Source of the DNA: Hyphomonadaceae bacterium
GTDB taxonomy: Bacteria > Pseudomonadota > Alphaproteobacteria > Caulobacterales > Aquidulcibacteraceae
DNA length: 64,000 nucleotides
Assembly (NCBI GenBank): GCA_016791425.1
Contig: JAEUMQ010000011.1
Coordinates: 16,088 to 80,087, forward strand
Direction: 5' to 3'
Part shown: positions 43,277 through 51,576 of the stretch, piece after piece
How positions within the stretch are numbered: position 1 is the stretch's first letter
Layout: every line of letters begins with the position of its first letter
Made by a program: the position numbers and the translations under genes
The notes under the pieces: model-generated
Seen by the model: only the letters and a program-made list of their open reading frames with translations
Database searches by the model: none
What the model was told of the DNA's origin: nothing

Positions 43277-43624
43277 TGGCTAGAACGGCGACAGAGTAGC
43301 ATGTTCGCCACGGCGGCGCACGGCACGAGTCGAAACGCTAGGGCGCGGCGCGCGAAACGCGTGACAGAGGCTGCGCGATTGCTGGCGGTGGTCTCTTCTA
43401 AGATTCGGGAGAAGAATAGTAACACTCGATTCTAAATGCGCTGCGGGCGCGCTTCTCAAGCGCCGCAAGCGCATAGGGGGTACGGGGGTGTCTGCACACA
43501 CCTAAAACCGCACCTAAAATGAACCCAAACCGCACCGTCTTCCGCACCCTGTGCCGCACCCAAAAATGAACCCAAAAATGTACCTTCGAGAGCGTCGATC
43601 GATTGGAACCCAAGACCAACTGCA
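43277..43624. other. Intergenic region with clustered repeats, possible replication origin
   Basis: 348 bases, no credible gene. The right half holds the repeat cluster described separately (43508-43576). The left half is unremarkable. Confidence 0.5.
43508..43576. repeat. CCGCACC iterons and a 14-base direct repeat
   Basis: CCGCACC occurs at 43508, 43530, 43542 and 43554, the last three exactly twelve bases apart. AAAATGAACCCAAA occurs at 43516-43529 and again at 43563-43576. The cluster is next to the end of the replication protein gene, as iterons of satellite origins often are. Confidence 0.6.
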
Positions 43625-45598
43625 TTAGCTCTCCCCGACCTTTTTGGCGTCGCGCGCAAGTGCCGAGGCTTGCTCATGGTTCGGCGGATAGAAGCCCGCC
43701 GAGCGGTGCCGCGTCGCAGGAAGGAACATCAACTGACCGTCACGCGAAGCGGCCTGGACTTCCTCCCGGAACGCACGTTGCGTCGGGCGGCGGCCAGTCG
43801 CCTTATCGACTTCCTTCATGGCCCACTCGGGGATCGTGTCTCGCTTGTTGAAGGGCGTACCAAGCTCAGCGGCACCAAGCGCCGCGCGCACAACCGCTTC
43901 GCGTAGCGCGCCTGCATCTTGTGCGGCCTGCGGCAGAACCTCGGTCGGCAGCAGCGCGCCGCGATAGAAGCGAAGTTTGATGGGAACGCCCTTGGGGCCA
44001 TGATTGCGTTTAGCGACGCGCAACTCGTACTCATCCTCCTTGTCGGTGGGCTCGATCACAAGGCGGACGCGCGGGCTGTTGTGCCATGCGACCGAAAATC
44101 CATCCATCTCTTGCCGGCCGCTTCCCGCCTGCGACGGATGCCACGGCATGATGATGGTGCAGTCCGCGCTGTCGCAGATGCCTTGCAGTACGACCTTGAT
44201 CGCGAAGTTCACACTGTCCTCGTCGATCTTACCGTGGTTTTTGAAGCGCAGAACATCGTACGCGCTGTCCAGCACGACGACTTTGTGGCCGGGGATGCTC
44301 TGCAACTTTATCAGTAGGTCGTGATAAAACGGCCGAAGCAAACATTCGGCGCTCTCGCCCATGACTACGAGCGCGCTGTCCTTCCCTTGCATCGGGAGGA
44401 AGACACCCCCGGCGTGCGGGTTGTCCGGCGTCGGCCGAGCCGGCGGAGGCAGCTCCAATACTTCCGCTATGGCTTGGGCGCGGCGAGCCAACTCGTTCTC
44501 GTCATCTTCGGCCGCAACAAGAACCATCGTCGCGCGAGCGCCGGACGGCGTGCCACATCCGGCCTGTTCGCCGTACTTCCCAAACACGTTCGCGCCGACG
44601 TTCAGCGCCATCGTCATTTGCATTGCAAGGCGGCTTTTGTGGCTGCCACCCGGCGCAGCAATGAAGTTGACGACTCCTTTCTGAATGAGGCCAGGAACCA
44701 GCTCCTCCACCGGATGCACGTCGCGCCCAAGCAGGTCGAAAGTCGGGATCGTCTCAAGGGGGCGAGAGGGACGCTCCCCCAGCGCGGGCGTGGCGACGAT
44801 CAAGTCGCGAAGCGCCTCCGCTCCGTTCGCAGCAAGGAAATCGTCAGCACCAACCTTGATAGGCTTTCCGTGTTCGTCGGTTTGACCGGATGCGGGAAGG
44901 CGGACGCAACGCACACGGAGACCGAGGAGCGCTAGCAGCGTCGCAAGACGTTGTTCGGAGCGCCCCACGTTGGGGTTGGTCGCGATGTCGCTGTCGAAGA
45001 TGATGCAAACGTCAGAGAACTGCGTCACGGCGGCAACGAGATCAGGATGCAGCGCGTGCGGAACGGCCTTGCTCTCGCGCACACTGTCCACGCCGCCAAT
45101 CGCGACGCAGGGGATGCCGGCCGCCGAGAGGGCAGCCGCTTTCTTCTCGCCTTCCCCAATGCACAGCGCGCCGTCCGGCAGAACCGAAGTCGCCAGCGCT
45201 TGCGGCACGTAAATTTGAGAGCCACTGCCGCGCGGCGCGTCGTATCTGCGGGCGTCCTTGGGCAGCGATTTGCCGAGAACCGGAAGGTAGCGGCAGCGCA
45301 CATAGGGGACATGCACGCCATCGACCTTGTAGGTCACCTGCGAGCCGTCCATGCGCGTGTACGGGATGATGGTCGCGGGATGCGCCGCGAAGTCGGGATG
45401 CGCAACACTGGCGTCATCCGTGAAGTACATTCCGTTCGCCCGCGCGTCGTCGAGCGTGAGGCCGCTACGGGCCAAGTCCGCCTGCGCGGCCATCAGCGTG
45501 GAGCTGCTGCACTCGCCGCGTTCGCCGTCAGCAGAGCACGCGCCCCATCGCGTGATGTTGATGGCGGGAGGAATATGCACTACATTGCCGGTCGTCAT
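43625..45598 (-). CDS. Replication protein: Toprim-like (DUF3854-type) and RepA-like AAA ATPase
   Basis: 657 residues. An N-terminal part binds or recognises DNA (IPYTRMDGSQVTYKV, then RCRYLP), followed by a Toprim-like core: LCIGEGEKKAAALSAAG near 143-160 and IIFDSDIATNPNVG near 196. Residues about 280-520 are a RecA/RepA-like ATPase with Walker A APGGSHKSRLAMQM near 294, where GGSHKS replaces the usual GxGKS/T, and Walker B VVVLDSAYDVLRF near 424. The C-terminal part is likely a winged helix (FNKRDTIPEWAMKEVD). Such proteins prime and unwind element DNA. It has the place of the P4-type primase in satellites. Confidence 0.8.
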   Translation of the reverse strand: MTTGNVVHIPPAINITRWGACSADGERGECSSSTLMAAQADLARSGLTLDDARANGMYFTDDASVAHPDFAAHPATIIPYTRMDGSQVTYKVDGVHVPYVRCRYLPVLGKSLPKDARRYDAPRGSGSQIYVPQALATSVLPDGALCIGEGEKKAAALSAAGIPCVAIGGVDSVRESKAVPHALHPDLVAAVTQFSDVCIIFDSDIATNPNVGRSEQRLATLLALLGLRVRCVRLPASGQTDEHGKPIKVGADDFLAANGAEALRDLIVATPALGERPSRPLETIPTFDLLGRDVHPVEELVPGLIQKGVVNFIAAPGGSHKSRLAMQMTMALNVGANVFGKYGEQAGCGTPSGARATMVLVAAEDDENELARRAQAIAEVLELPPPARPTPDNPHAGGVFLPMQGKDSALVVMGESAECLLRPFYHDLLIKLQSIPGHKVVVLDSAYDVLRFKNHGKIDEDSVNFAIKVVLQGICDSADCTIIMPWHPSQAGSGRQEMDGFSVAWHNSPRVRLVIEPTDKEDEYELRVAKRNHGPKGVPIKLRFYRGALLPTEVLPQAAQDAGALREAVVRAALGAAELGTPFNKRDTIPEWAMKEVDKATGRRPTQRAFREEVQAASRDGQLMFLPATRHRSAGFYPPNHEQASALARDAKKVGES

Positions 45599-45616
45599 CG
45601 TGATAAGTCTTTCGTG

Positions 45617-45664
45617 TCATGTGACGCCCCTCGGAAGCCCGCCGCGCCAACGGCGGGTTTTCAT
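45617..45664 (-). other. Hairpin and 15-codon ORF ahead of the replication gene
   Basis: CCCGCCG, loop CGCCAA, CGGCGGG (45638-45657) forms a stable hairpin, followed on the plus strand by TTTT. On the minus strand the same bases lie in a 15-codon frame starting right after the stop of the upstream gene (ATG at 45664) and encoding MKTRRWRGGLPRGVT. It may be a terminator/attenuator or a leader peptide controlling the replication gene. Confidence 0.45.
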
Positions 45665-46312
45665 TTATCTGCGCGGAACACGGCCCGTTCGCCGCGCCTG
45701 AATGTTGATTTGCCCCGGCCGCCTGTTGGGCAGATTGAGATAAGCGTTTGGCGTGCCGCGCCCGTTGTGTTCGACGCGCTTCACTCTCAGCCCAAGATGC
45801 AGCGCGGCGATGATGAGCATCCCGTTGGATATGTACGCGTCGCAGTCGAAGCTAGCGCGCAGCCACCGCTCCGCTTCGTGCTTGAACGTATAAGAGTCAG
45901 CGGTGCGGTTAAACGTCGGCGTCGGCGTGAACAGCATCAGCCATTCAAGGGCACGCTCACATTCCCTGCAGTGCTCGTCCGTCAACGTCGCGTCGCGCAT
46001 GGCTTGCAGCTTATCCGTAGGGCGATACCTGCCGAAGCCGTGTGCGTTCAGTTCCGGTTGATCCGCAAGGACGCGTGCGATGATCGACCGGATCAACTCG
46101 GGCGGGCTGTAGAAGAAAGGCAGGGCCTCACAGCGCGCAGCGTAGTCGGCTCTGAGGTGCTGGCGTACCTCTGCGAGTTCGGCGCGCAAGGCAGTCTTGT
46201 CGTCTGCGCTCACGCCGGCGTTGGCGAAAAACTCGGCAGCGCCGCGCCGAAACGACGGCAGCGTGGTGCGGAGAAGTGCAACTCGATCGAGCACGTGAAT
46301 GCTGGCGGTCAT
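45665..46312 (-). CDS. Hypothetical element protein, 215 residues
   Basis: No family recognised. A soluble helical protein with several Cys and His (DEHCRECERALEW near 113-125) but no complete metal motif, and a very basic C-terminus (RRPGQINIQARRTGRVPRR) suggesting nucleic-acid binding. It overlaps the stop of the AlpA-like gene by one base (TGATG), so it is translationally coupled to it. Position between the regulator and the replication gene suggests an early function in the element. Confidence 0.6.
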   Translation of the reverse strand: MTASIHVLDRVALLRTTLPSFRRGAAEFFANAGVSADDKTALRAELAEVRQHLRADYAARCEALPFFYSPPELIRSIIARVLADQPELNAHGFGRYRPTDKLQAMRDATLTDEHCRECERALEWLMLFTPTPTFNRTADSYTFKHEAERWLRASFDCDAYISNGMLIIAALHLGLRVKRVEHNGRGTPNAYLNLPNRRPGQINIQARRTGRVPRR

Positions 46313-46518
46313 CAGGCGGCCTCGCCACGCGGCAGAGACGCCAGCCAGCGTTCGAGGCTTTCGGCAGTGATCCGCGTTGCAGCGCCGATCTTCGTGCGCT
46401 CAAGCTTCTTGTTCTTGTACAGCTCAAAGAGCTTCGTATCGCCAAGGCCGGTGATGTGTTTGATCTCTTGGTGAGTGTAGAGGCGCTTCCGCAGCGTCGC
46501 ATTTGCGTCAGGGGACAT
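46312..46518 (-). CDS. AlpA/Xis-like helix-turn-helix regulator
   Basis: 68 residues. The sequence LYTHQEIKHITGLGDTKLFE with RTKIGAATRITAESLERWLA is the MerR-like winged helix of AlpA and excisionase proteins. In P4-type elements this class turns on integrase or excision. Location next to the integrase side and overlap with the next gene fit a control role. Confidence 0.85.
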   Translation of the reverse strand: MSPDANATLRKRLYTHQEIKHITGLGDTKLFELYKNKKLERTKIGAATRITAESLERWLASLPRGEAA

Positions 46519-46613
46519 TCGTCATTCTCCGCAGTAAGGGCGAGCCAGTCGCCCCCATCCGTGCGAAGAATAACCGGGCCTCTATGCCTTGTTTTACCGC
46601 TAGGAAGCTTGTG

Positions 46614-47330
46614 TCAGACCTTGGCGGCGCGGAGCCAGCGTGTGAGCGCACGGTCGCTCTTGCCGCCGTACTTCTCCTTGTGGGCGTTTTTGTACGCCCA
46701 GTGGTGGACGGTCAGCTTCTGATCGCGCGATCTCTCCACGCTGAAATCCGCTATTGCGCGCTTGCGGTATGGTTCGGCTGCGTCCTGCCGCTGCTTCACG
46801 CGCGTCTTCCCTCCCGCGCGCTGCTTGCTCCGTATACTGAGACGCTCGCCAGCCGCGCTGAAAATGCCGAGATTGGCGCGACTAAAGAGCACCTCAGCAG
46901 CGGCCAACGTATACAAGGCCGCGTCGCGACGGCTCATCCACGCTTCGTAAGCTTCAGGCGTGGGCGGGGCCTTCTCGCGATCCGTAACAACATACGCAGC
47001 GAGTGCGCAAAGAAGGTCGGCAGCCGGGCCGTCCGTGGGCCGTCCTTGATCGGCCGTCTTGCGACTGAAAGCCAACGCCCTATTAGCAATTTCGCGCAGC
47101 GCCTCGGTGTCGCCGTGGCGAGTGACGGCTTGAACCTTGGCTTCGGCAATCCTTAGACCGCAGTCGCGCAACGCCGTCACCGCTTGTTCAAAGAGCAGTT
47201 GGGGCATGCGTCGGAACCGCCCCGCGTAGTTCGACAGCCCGGCAAGACGTTCATCCACCGTGCCCCAGACGGCGGGATTTTCGGTGCCGCTTTCCGCTTC
47301 AAGCAACTCGATAAGGTCGCGCCCGCTCAT
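46614..47330 (-). CDS. Hypothetical element protein, 238 residues
   Basis: No family recognised. Helical and soluble, with basic C-terminal third (RSKQRAGGKTRVKQRQD and KNAHKEKYGGKSDRALTRW). Its ATG overlaps the integrase stop by four bases, so it is read from the integrase transcript. A role in recombination or DNA binding is possible from location only. Confidence 0.6.
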   Translation of the reverse strand: MSGRDLIELLEAESGTENPAVWGTVDERLAGLSNYAGRFRRMPQLLFEQAVTALRDCGLRIAEAKVQAVTRHGDTEALREIANRALAFSRKTADQGRPTDGPAADLLCALAAYVVTDREKAPPTPEAYEAWMSRRDAALYTLAAAEVLFSRANLGIFSAAGERLSIRSKQRAGGKTRVKQRQDAAEPYRKRAIADFSVERSRDQKLTVHHWAYKNAHKEKYGGKSDRALTRWLRAAKV

Positions 47331-48610
47331 GTGCTATGCTTCCTCGCGGTGCTCACGCAGTAAGAGCCCCAAGCGTCCATGAGCTTCCGTCGCTTCTCGA
47401 ACAGGTCGCCACGCCGGTACGCCGCCTCCACCTTGTCGCCCACCGCGTGTGCAAGCGCAGCTTCAGCGACCTCACGGGGGAAGTTTGTGCGCTCCGCTGC
47501 CCAATCGCGGAACGTGGAGCGGAAGCCGTGGACGGTCTCTGTCCGGCCCGCCCGGCGCAAGACTTCGCCCAAGGTGGCCTGCGAGATCGTCCGGCCACGC
47601 CGCATGTCGCTCTCAAAGATCAGCTTGTCAGGCTCCGCAGCGCCTGCCGTCGCGAAACGGGCCTTTAGAACGCCAAGGGCGGCCGTGGAGAGCGGTACGC
47701 GGTGGAGCCGGCCTCCCTTCATCCGCTTGGCGGGAACGGTCCACACGCCGCCCTGTACGTCGATCTCGCCCCAGGTTGCGCCGGCCGCCTCGCCAAACCG
47801 CGCGGCAGTCAGGATCAGGAACCGCAGGCAGTCCGCGCCGCTGCCCGTCCTGGACGCGATGGAGGCGAACGCGTCGGGCATGTCGGCCACCGGAACAGCG
47901 CGGTGATGTTGGACCGGCGCGACCTTGGCGCGGGCGGGGAGAGCGTATTCGAGGTTGCCTTTCCAGCGCGCTGGGTTCTCTCCGCTTCGGTAGAGGCGAG
48001 CCTTGGCGTAGTCCAAAACGGTCTCGATCCGGCCCCGGACACGGCTCGCAGTCTCGGTCTTCGCTGTCCAGATGGGGTCGAGCACAGCCATGACCGCCGC
48101 TTGATCCACCTCTGCGACAGGCTGCGCGCCCAGCACGGGGTAAGCGTAGGTCTTGAGCGTGCTGCGCCACTGGGCGGCGTGTTTGTCGTTCCGCCAGCCG
48201 GCCTCGTGGGCGGCCATGTACGCCTCGGCGCAGTCCTTGAACGTCATAAAGCCCGGCTTAGCGTTGCGAGCCTCCGCTTGAGCCGCTGCGGCGGTGGCGC
48301 GGGCTGCGGCGGCCAAGGCGGTGGTCTTTCGGTCACGGCGCTCGTTGATCGGGTCGCGGTTGGCACGAGCGGCCTTGCGCACGTCGCGGGCTAGCTCACG
48401 AGCCGTATCCAGATCGACCTCTGCCGCCGGTCCAAGGCCCATCTCCCGCCGCTTGCCGGCCAGCGTGTAGCGGACCACCCACGATCGGCGCGGCGCAGCA
48501 TCACGGCCCACGCTGACCTGTAGGAACAAGCCCGCGCCGTCCGGATAGTTTCCCGGCCGCTTCGCGGCCTTCACCGTCGTCGGGGTCAGTTTGTGCGCCT
48601 GCCTCGCCAT
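47327..48610 (-). CDS. Tyrosine recombinase (integrase)
   Basis: 427 residues of the P4/CP4 integrase type. The N-terminal DUF4102-like arm-binding domain (KLTPTTVKAAKRPGNYPDGA, then LFLQV) and the core-binding domain (FKDCAEAYMAAHEAGW) come first. Catalytic residues: Arg in LTAARFGEAAGATWGEID near 272, Lys in RMKGGRLHRVPLS near 300, HGFRSTFRDWAAE with His and Arg near 356, His in ALAHAVGDKVEAAY near 381 and Tyr at the end of that motif. ATG 48610 is used; GTG 48631 would add seven residues. It starts 193 bases from the att core in the tRNA. Confidence 0.95.
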   Translation of the reverse strand: MARQAHKLTPTTVKAAKRPGNYPDGAGLFLQVSVGRDAAPRRSWVVRYTLAGKRREMGLGPAAEVDLDTARELARDVRKAARANRDPINERRDRKTTALAAAARATAAAAQAEARNAKPGFMTFKDCAEAYMAAHEAGWRNDKHAAQWRSTLKTYAYPVLGAQPVAEVDQAAVMAVLDPIWTAKTETASRVRGRIETVLDYAKARLYRSGENPARWKGNLEYALPARAKVAPVQHHRAVPVADMPDAFASIASRTGSGADCLRFLILTAARFGEAAGATWGEIDVQGGVWTVPAKRMKGGRLHRVPLSTAALGVLKARFATAGAAEPDKLIFESDMRRGRTISQATLGEVLRRAGRTETVHGFRSTFRDWAAERTNFPREVAEAALAHAVGDKVEAAYRRGDLFEKRRKLMDAWGSYCVSTARKHST

Positions 48611-48658
48611 ACACCACGCCCTGCAAGTCACCCGCCATGGGACATTCTGGGATCATCA

Positions 48659-48676
48659 ACCCACGGAATACCCACG
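48659..48676 (+). repeat. Paired ACCCACG motifs, right end
   Basis: ACCCACG at 48659-48665 and 48670-48676, between the integrase start and the attachment core, mirrors the pair at 37932-37950. Candidate arm-type integrase sites. Confidence 0.45.
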
Positions 48677-48802
48677 ATCAGATCACGGCGTGCGGGGAAG
48701 CGCCACGAAGTACGCCGAAGAGGCGAGCGCGTCAAAATTCTTATTTTTCCGTGGATTAAGCGAAGAGACGCGAAGAGCGGCGAATTAGAACGGAGAGGGA
48801 AT

Positions 48803-48816
48803 TGGCGGATGGGGTG
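48803..48816 (+). repeat. Right attachment site core inside tRNA-Ser (attR candidate)
   Basis: These 14 bases are the 3' end of the tRNA-Ser gene, with its CCA, and are repeated exactly at 37867-37880. Integration here restores the tRNA. Confidence 0.75.
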
Positions 48817-48892
48817 GGATTCGAACCCACGGTGAGCCTGCGCCCACGCCGGTTTTCAAGACCGGTGCCTTCAACCACTCGGCCACCCATCC
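48803..48892 (-). tRNA. tRNA-Ser (anticodon TGA)
   Basis: 90 bases including an encoded CCA. The acceptor stem GGATGGG pairs with CCCATCC, the anticodon loop is CTTGAAA with anticodon TGA, a long variable arm typical of tRNA-Ser follows, and the T loop is TTCGAAT. Its 3' end is used as the integration site of the element to the left. The following 48893-49074 hold no gene. Confidence 0.96.
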
Positions 48893-49074
48893 CGCGGAGA
48901 GGCCAGATATGTCTCCCGCGCGCCGTGCGCAACCAAGCCCCCCAGCCGGGACCAAAAGCGCATCCCGCCAGCGTCGCCGCGGCGCCCCGCCTTGATCCCG
49001 TCCCCCGCCGCGCCTAGAGGATTTGTCTAAGTAATACGGGCGCCCTCGACGCCCGCGTATGGGGGAAGCGTCCG

Positions 49075-50232
49075 ATGATCGTCACACGCCGCACATTCGC
49101 CCGCCGCACACTTGCTCTGGGCGCGGCCCTCGTCCTGCCGCTCGGCTGCGCCACGCCCCGCGCCGCATCGGCCCCGAGCGTCGCTGAAGCCGCCTTCGGC
49201 GCCCTCTCCAACGGTACGCCGGTCTCCCTCTACACGCTCCGCAACGCCCATGGCGTGGAAGCCAAGATCACCAATTACGGCGCCGCCCTCGTCTCGCTCC
49301 GCGTCCCCGACCGCGCCGGCGCCATCGACGACATCCTGCTCGGTTACGACAACGCCGCCGGCTACGAGACCGACACCGCCTATCTCGGCGCCATCATCGG
49401 CCGCTATGGCAACCGCATCGGCGCCGCCCGCTTCAGCCTCGACGGCGCCGAATACCGGCTCGCCGCCAACAACGGCGCCAATTCCCTGCATGGCGGCCCG
49501 ACCGGCTTCCACAAGCGCCTCTGGCGCGCCCAAGCTTCCAGCGACGCCGGCGCCGCGCGCCTCGCGCTCACCTACGACAGCGCCGACGGCGAGGAAGGCT
49601 TTCCCGGCGCGCTTTCCGTGGAGGTGGTCTACACGCTCGACAATTCGGGCGCGCTCGCCATCGAGTACCGCGCGACGACCACCAAGCCGACCCACGTCAA
49701 CCTCACCAACCACGCCTATTTCAATCTCGCCGGCGCCGGCGACATCCTCGGCCACAAACTCACCATCGCCGCAGAACGCTATACGCCCGTGGACGCAGGC
49801 CTCATCCCCGAAGGCCCGCTGGCGCCCGTCGCGGGCACGCCGTTCGACTTCCGCACGCCCGTCGCCATCGGCGCCCGCATCGACGCCGACAACGAGCAGC
49901 TCCGGCGCGGCCGCGGCTACGACCACAATTGGGCTCTCGACGGCGGCATGACCCAGGCGCCGCGCGCGGTCGCCCGGCTGGAGGACCCCGCCACCGGCCG
50001 CGTCATGGAGGTCGCCACCACCGAGCCCGGCCTGCAATTCTATTCCGGCAATTTCCTCGACGGATCGATCGTCGGAAAAGCCGGCCGCCGCTACGCCCTG
50101 CGCAGCGGCCTCTGCCTGGAGACCCAGCACTACCCGAACAGCCCGAACCGGCCGGATTTTCCCTCCACCGTGCTGCGCCCCGGCCAGACCTACGCCACCC
50201 GCACGATCTACGCCTTCTCCGTCGCCTCCTGA
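49075..50232 (+). CDS. Secreted aldose 1-epimerase
   Basis: A 385-residue mutarotase that interconverts sugar anomers. The N-terminus carries a twin-arginine signal (TRRTFARRTLALGAA) and ends LPLGCATP, which could be a lipoprotein cleavage site, so it probably acts outside the cytoplasm. The active-site His are in NGANSLHGGP near 141 and NLTNHAYFNL near 210, with the catalytic Glu in GLCLETQHYP near 346. The gene stands alone after the tRNA. Confidence 0.9.
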   Translation: MIVTRRTFARRTLALGAALVLPLGCATPRAASAPSVAEAAFGALSNGTPVSLYTLRNAHGVEAKITNYGAALVSLRVPDRAGAIDDILLGYDNAAGYETDTAYLGAIIGRYGNRIGAARFSLDGAEYRLAANNGANSLHGGPTGFHKRLWRAQASSDAGAARLALTYDSADGEEGFPGALSVEVVYTLDNSGALAIEYRATTTKPTHVNLTNHAYFNLAGAGDILGHKLTIAAERYTPVDAGLIPEGPLAPVAGTPFDFRTPVAIGARIDADNEQLRRGRGYDHNWALDGGMTQAPRAVARLEDPATGRVMEVATTEPGLQFYSGNFLDGSIVGKAGRRYALRSGLCLETQHYPNSPNRPDFPSTVLRPGQTYATRTIYAFSVAS

Positions 50233-50387
50233 CGCGGCCATCCAAGGATGGTCAACGCGGGCCGCGGCTGCCTGGCCGCGAAATCTCGGGGCTTGGCGAG
50301 CCGCCTTAGGGGAACTAAATCGGCGCCGAGAAGTATTCGATTCTCCGGCCCCCGGAGCGAACTAGATAGCGCGTGAGAGACAGACAC

Positions 50388-50573
50388 ATGCGCCCACAAG
50401 CCCCCCAACTTGCCCAGCTCGCCCAGCTGCGCGCGCGCCAGCCGCTTTGGCCGTTCGTCCTGGTCGCCGTGCTCTACGGCCTGACCTTCGCGATCGGCGC
50501 CCTGGTCAGCAACGACGCCGAGCAGCGCTTCGCCGATCGCGGCGCGGTCTCCTGGACCCGCCCCGCGCCCTAG
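50388..50573 (+). CDS. Small single-helix membrane protein
   Basis: 61 residues with one hydrophobic segment (PFVLVAVLYGLTFAIGALVS) after a Gln/Ala/Arg-rich N-terminus (APQLAQLAQLRARQ). A start at GTG 50373 is also possible. No family recognised and no strong ribosome binding site, so the call is tentative; the clear membrane segment and codon use support it. Confidence 0.45.
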   Translation: MRPQAPQLAQLAQLRARQPLWPFVLVAVLYGLTFAIGALVSNDAEQRFADRGAVSWTRPAP

Positions 50574-50625
50574 GCGCCCGCTTCGGGCTTTCCCCGCCGC
50601 GCGGCCATCGTATAGATATCTAAGC

Positions 50626-51576
50626 ATGGCCGTTGTGCTGCAGACCGATCGGGCCTGGCCCGACGACGCGATCGAACGCGCGGTGATCGAAGCCGCCGGC
50701 CATTCCTTCGTCTGCGGCCCGCCCGTGCCGGCGCCCGCCGCCGAGATCGAAGCGCTCGTGCGCACGCACGATCCCGCCGCCGTCATGACCTGCTGGGCGA
50801 TCGTCTCGGAAGCCGCGGTGAACGCCCCGAGCGCGCTTCGCATCGTGCAGCGCATCGGCGTCGGGCTCGACAACATCGCCGTCCCCGCGGCCACCGCGCG
50901 CGGCGCCTGGGTGGCGAACGTCCCGGACTATTGCGTCGGCGAAGTCGCCGACCACGCCGTCGCGCTCATGCTTTCCTGGGCGCGCGGCGTCGCCGCGTTC
51001 GATCGCGACGTAAAGGCGGGCGCCTGGAATCCTTCGAGCGCGCGCCTCAGGCGCGTCGCGGACCTCACAATCGGCATCGTCGGCCTTGGGCGCATCGGCG
51101 CCGACACGGCCGCAAAGCTTCGCGCGATGGGCTGCAATGTCATCGCGCACACGCGTAGCGGCAAGGACGCGCGCGTCCCCCTCGCGCCGCTCGACGATCT
51201 CCTCGCGCAGAGCGACGTCGTGATCCTGCACGCGCCGCTGACGCCCGCGACCCGCAACCTCATCGACGCCGCGCGCATCGCGCGCATGAAGCGCGGCGCC
51301 TTCCTCATCAATGTGAGCCGCGGGCCGCTCGTTGATAACGACGCGCTTCTGGCCGCGCTCGAACGCGGCCATCTCTCCGGCGCCGGCCTTGACGTCATCG
51401 ACGGCGAGCCGGATCCGCCGCGCGCGCTTGTGGAGCGTCCCGACGTGATCGTCACGCCGCACATCGCCTTCTCCTCCGAAGCCTCCCTCGCCGAGTTGCG
51501 CCGCCGCGCGGCCGAGGAAGTCGTCCGCGTCCTCGCCGGCGAAGCCCCGCACCATCCCTGCAACGAGCCGAAATGA
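50626..51576 (+). CDS. D-2-hydroxyacid dehydrogenase
   Basis: A 316-residue NAD(P)-dependent enzyme. The nucleotide loop is IVGLGRIGADTAAKLRAMG near 149-167, with catalytic Arg in NVSRGPLVD near 227, Glu in DVIDGEPDPP near 256 and His in TPHIAFSSEA near 275. It belongs to the phosphoglycerate/glyoxylate/hydroxypyruvate reductase group. It overlaps the enolase-like gene by four bases, and that gene overlaps the kinase by four, so the three form one cassette. Hydroxypyruvate or glyoxylate reduction to glycerate or glycolate is a reasonable guess. Confidence 0.88.
   Translation: MAVVLQTDRAWPDDAIERAVIEAAGHSFVCGPPVPAPAAEIEALVRTHDPAAVMTCWAIVSEAAVNAPSALRIVQRIGVGLDNIAVPAATARGAWVANVPDYCVGEVADHAVALMLSWARGVAAFDRDVKAGAWNPSSARLRRVADLTIGIVGLGRIGADTAAKLRAMGCNVIAHTRSGKDARVPLAPLDDLLAQSDVVILHAPLTPATRNLIDAARIARMKRGAFLINVSRGPLVDNDALLAALERGHLSGAGLDVIDGEPDPPRALVERPDVIVTPHIAFSSEASLAELRRRAAEEVVRVLAGEAPHHPCNEPK

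Larger units (their letters stand above)
37881..48816. mobile_element. Integrated phage-satellite-like element at tRNA-Ser
   Basis: About 10.9 kb between 14-base direct repeats, one of them the 3' end of tRNA-Ser. Order from the tRNA: tyrosine integrase, unknown gene, AlpA/Xis-like gene, unknown gene, Toprim-like/RepA-like replication protein, repeat cluster, terminase-small-subunit-like gene (all minus strand), a 750-base gap, then a three-gene cargo operon on the plus strand. There are no capsid, portal, tail, lysis or large-terminase genes. This is the layout of satellites that borrow a helper phage's particle, though a degraded prophage cannot be excluded. Base composition, above all in the cargo operon, is less GC-rich than the backbone, and none of the backbone palindromic repeats occurs inside. 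Confidence 0.8.

Noticed and set aside
43508..43576. CRISPR array
   Set aside because: Repeats are only 7 to 14 bases and spacing is 12 to 47 bases; no spacer structure and no cas genes.
43398..43677. Two short overlapping minus-strand frames upstream of the terminase-like gene
   Set aside because: Their odd repeated residues come from the iteron-like repeats rather than protein selection.
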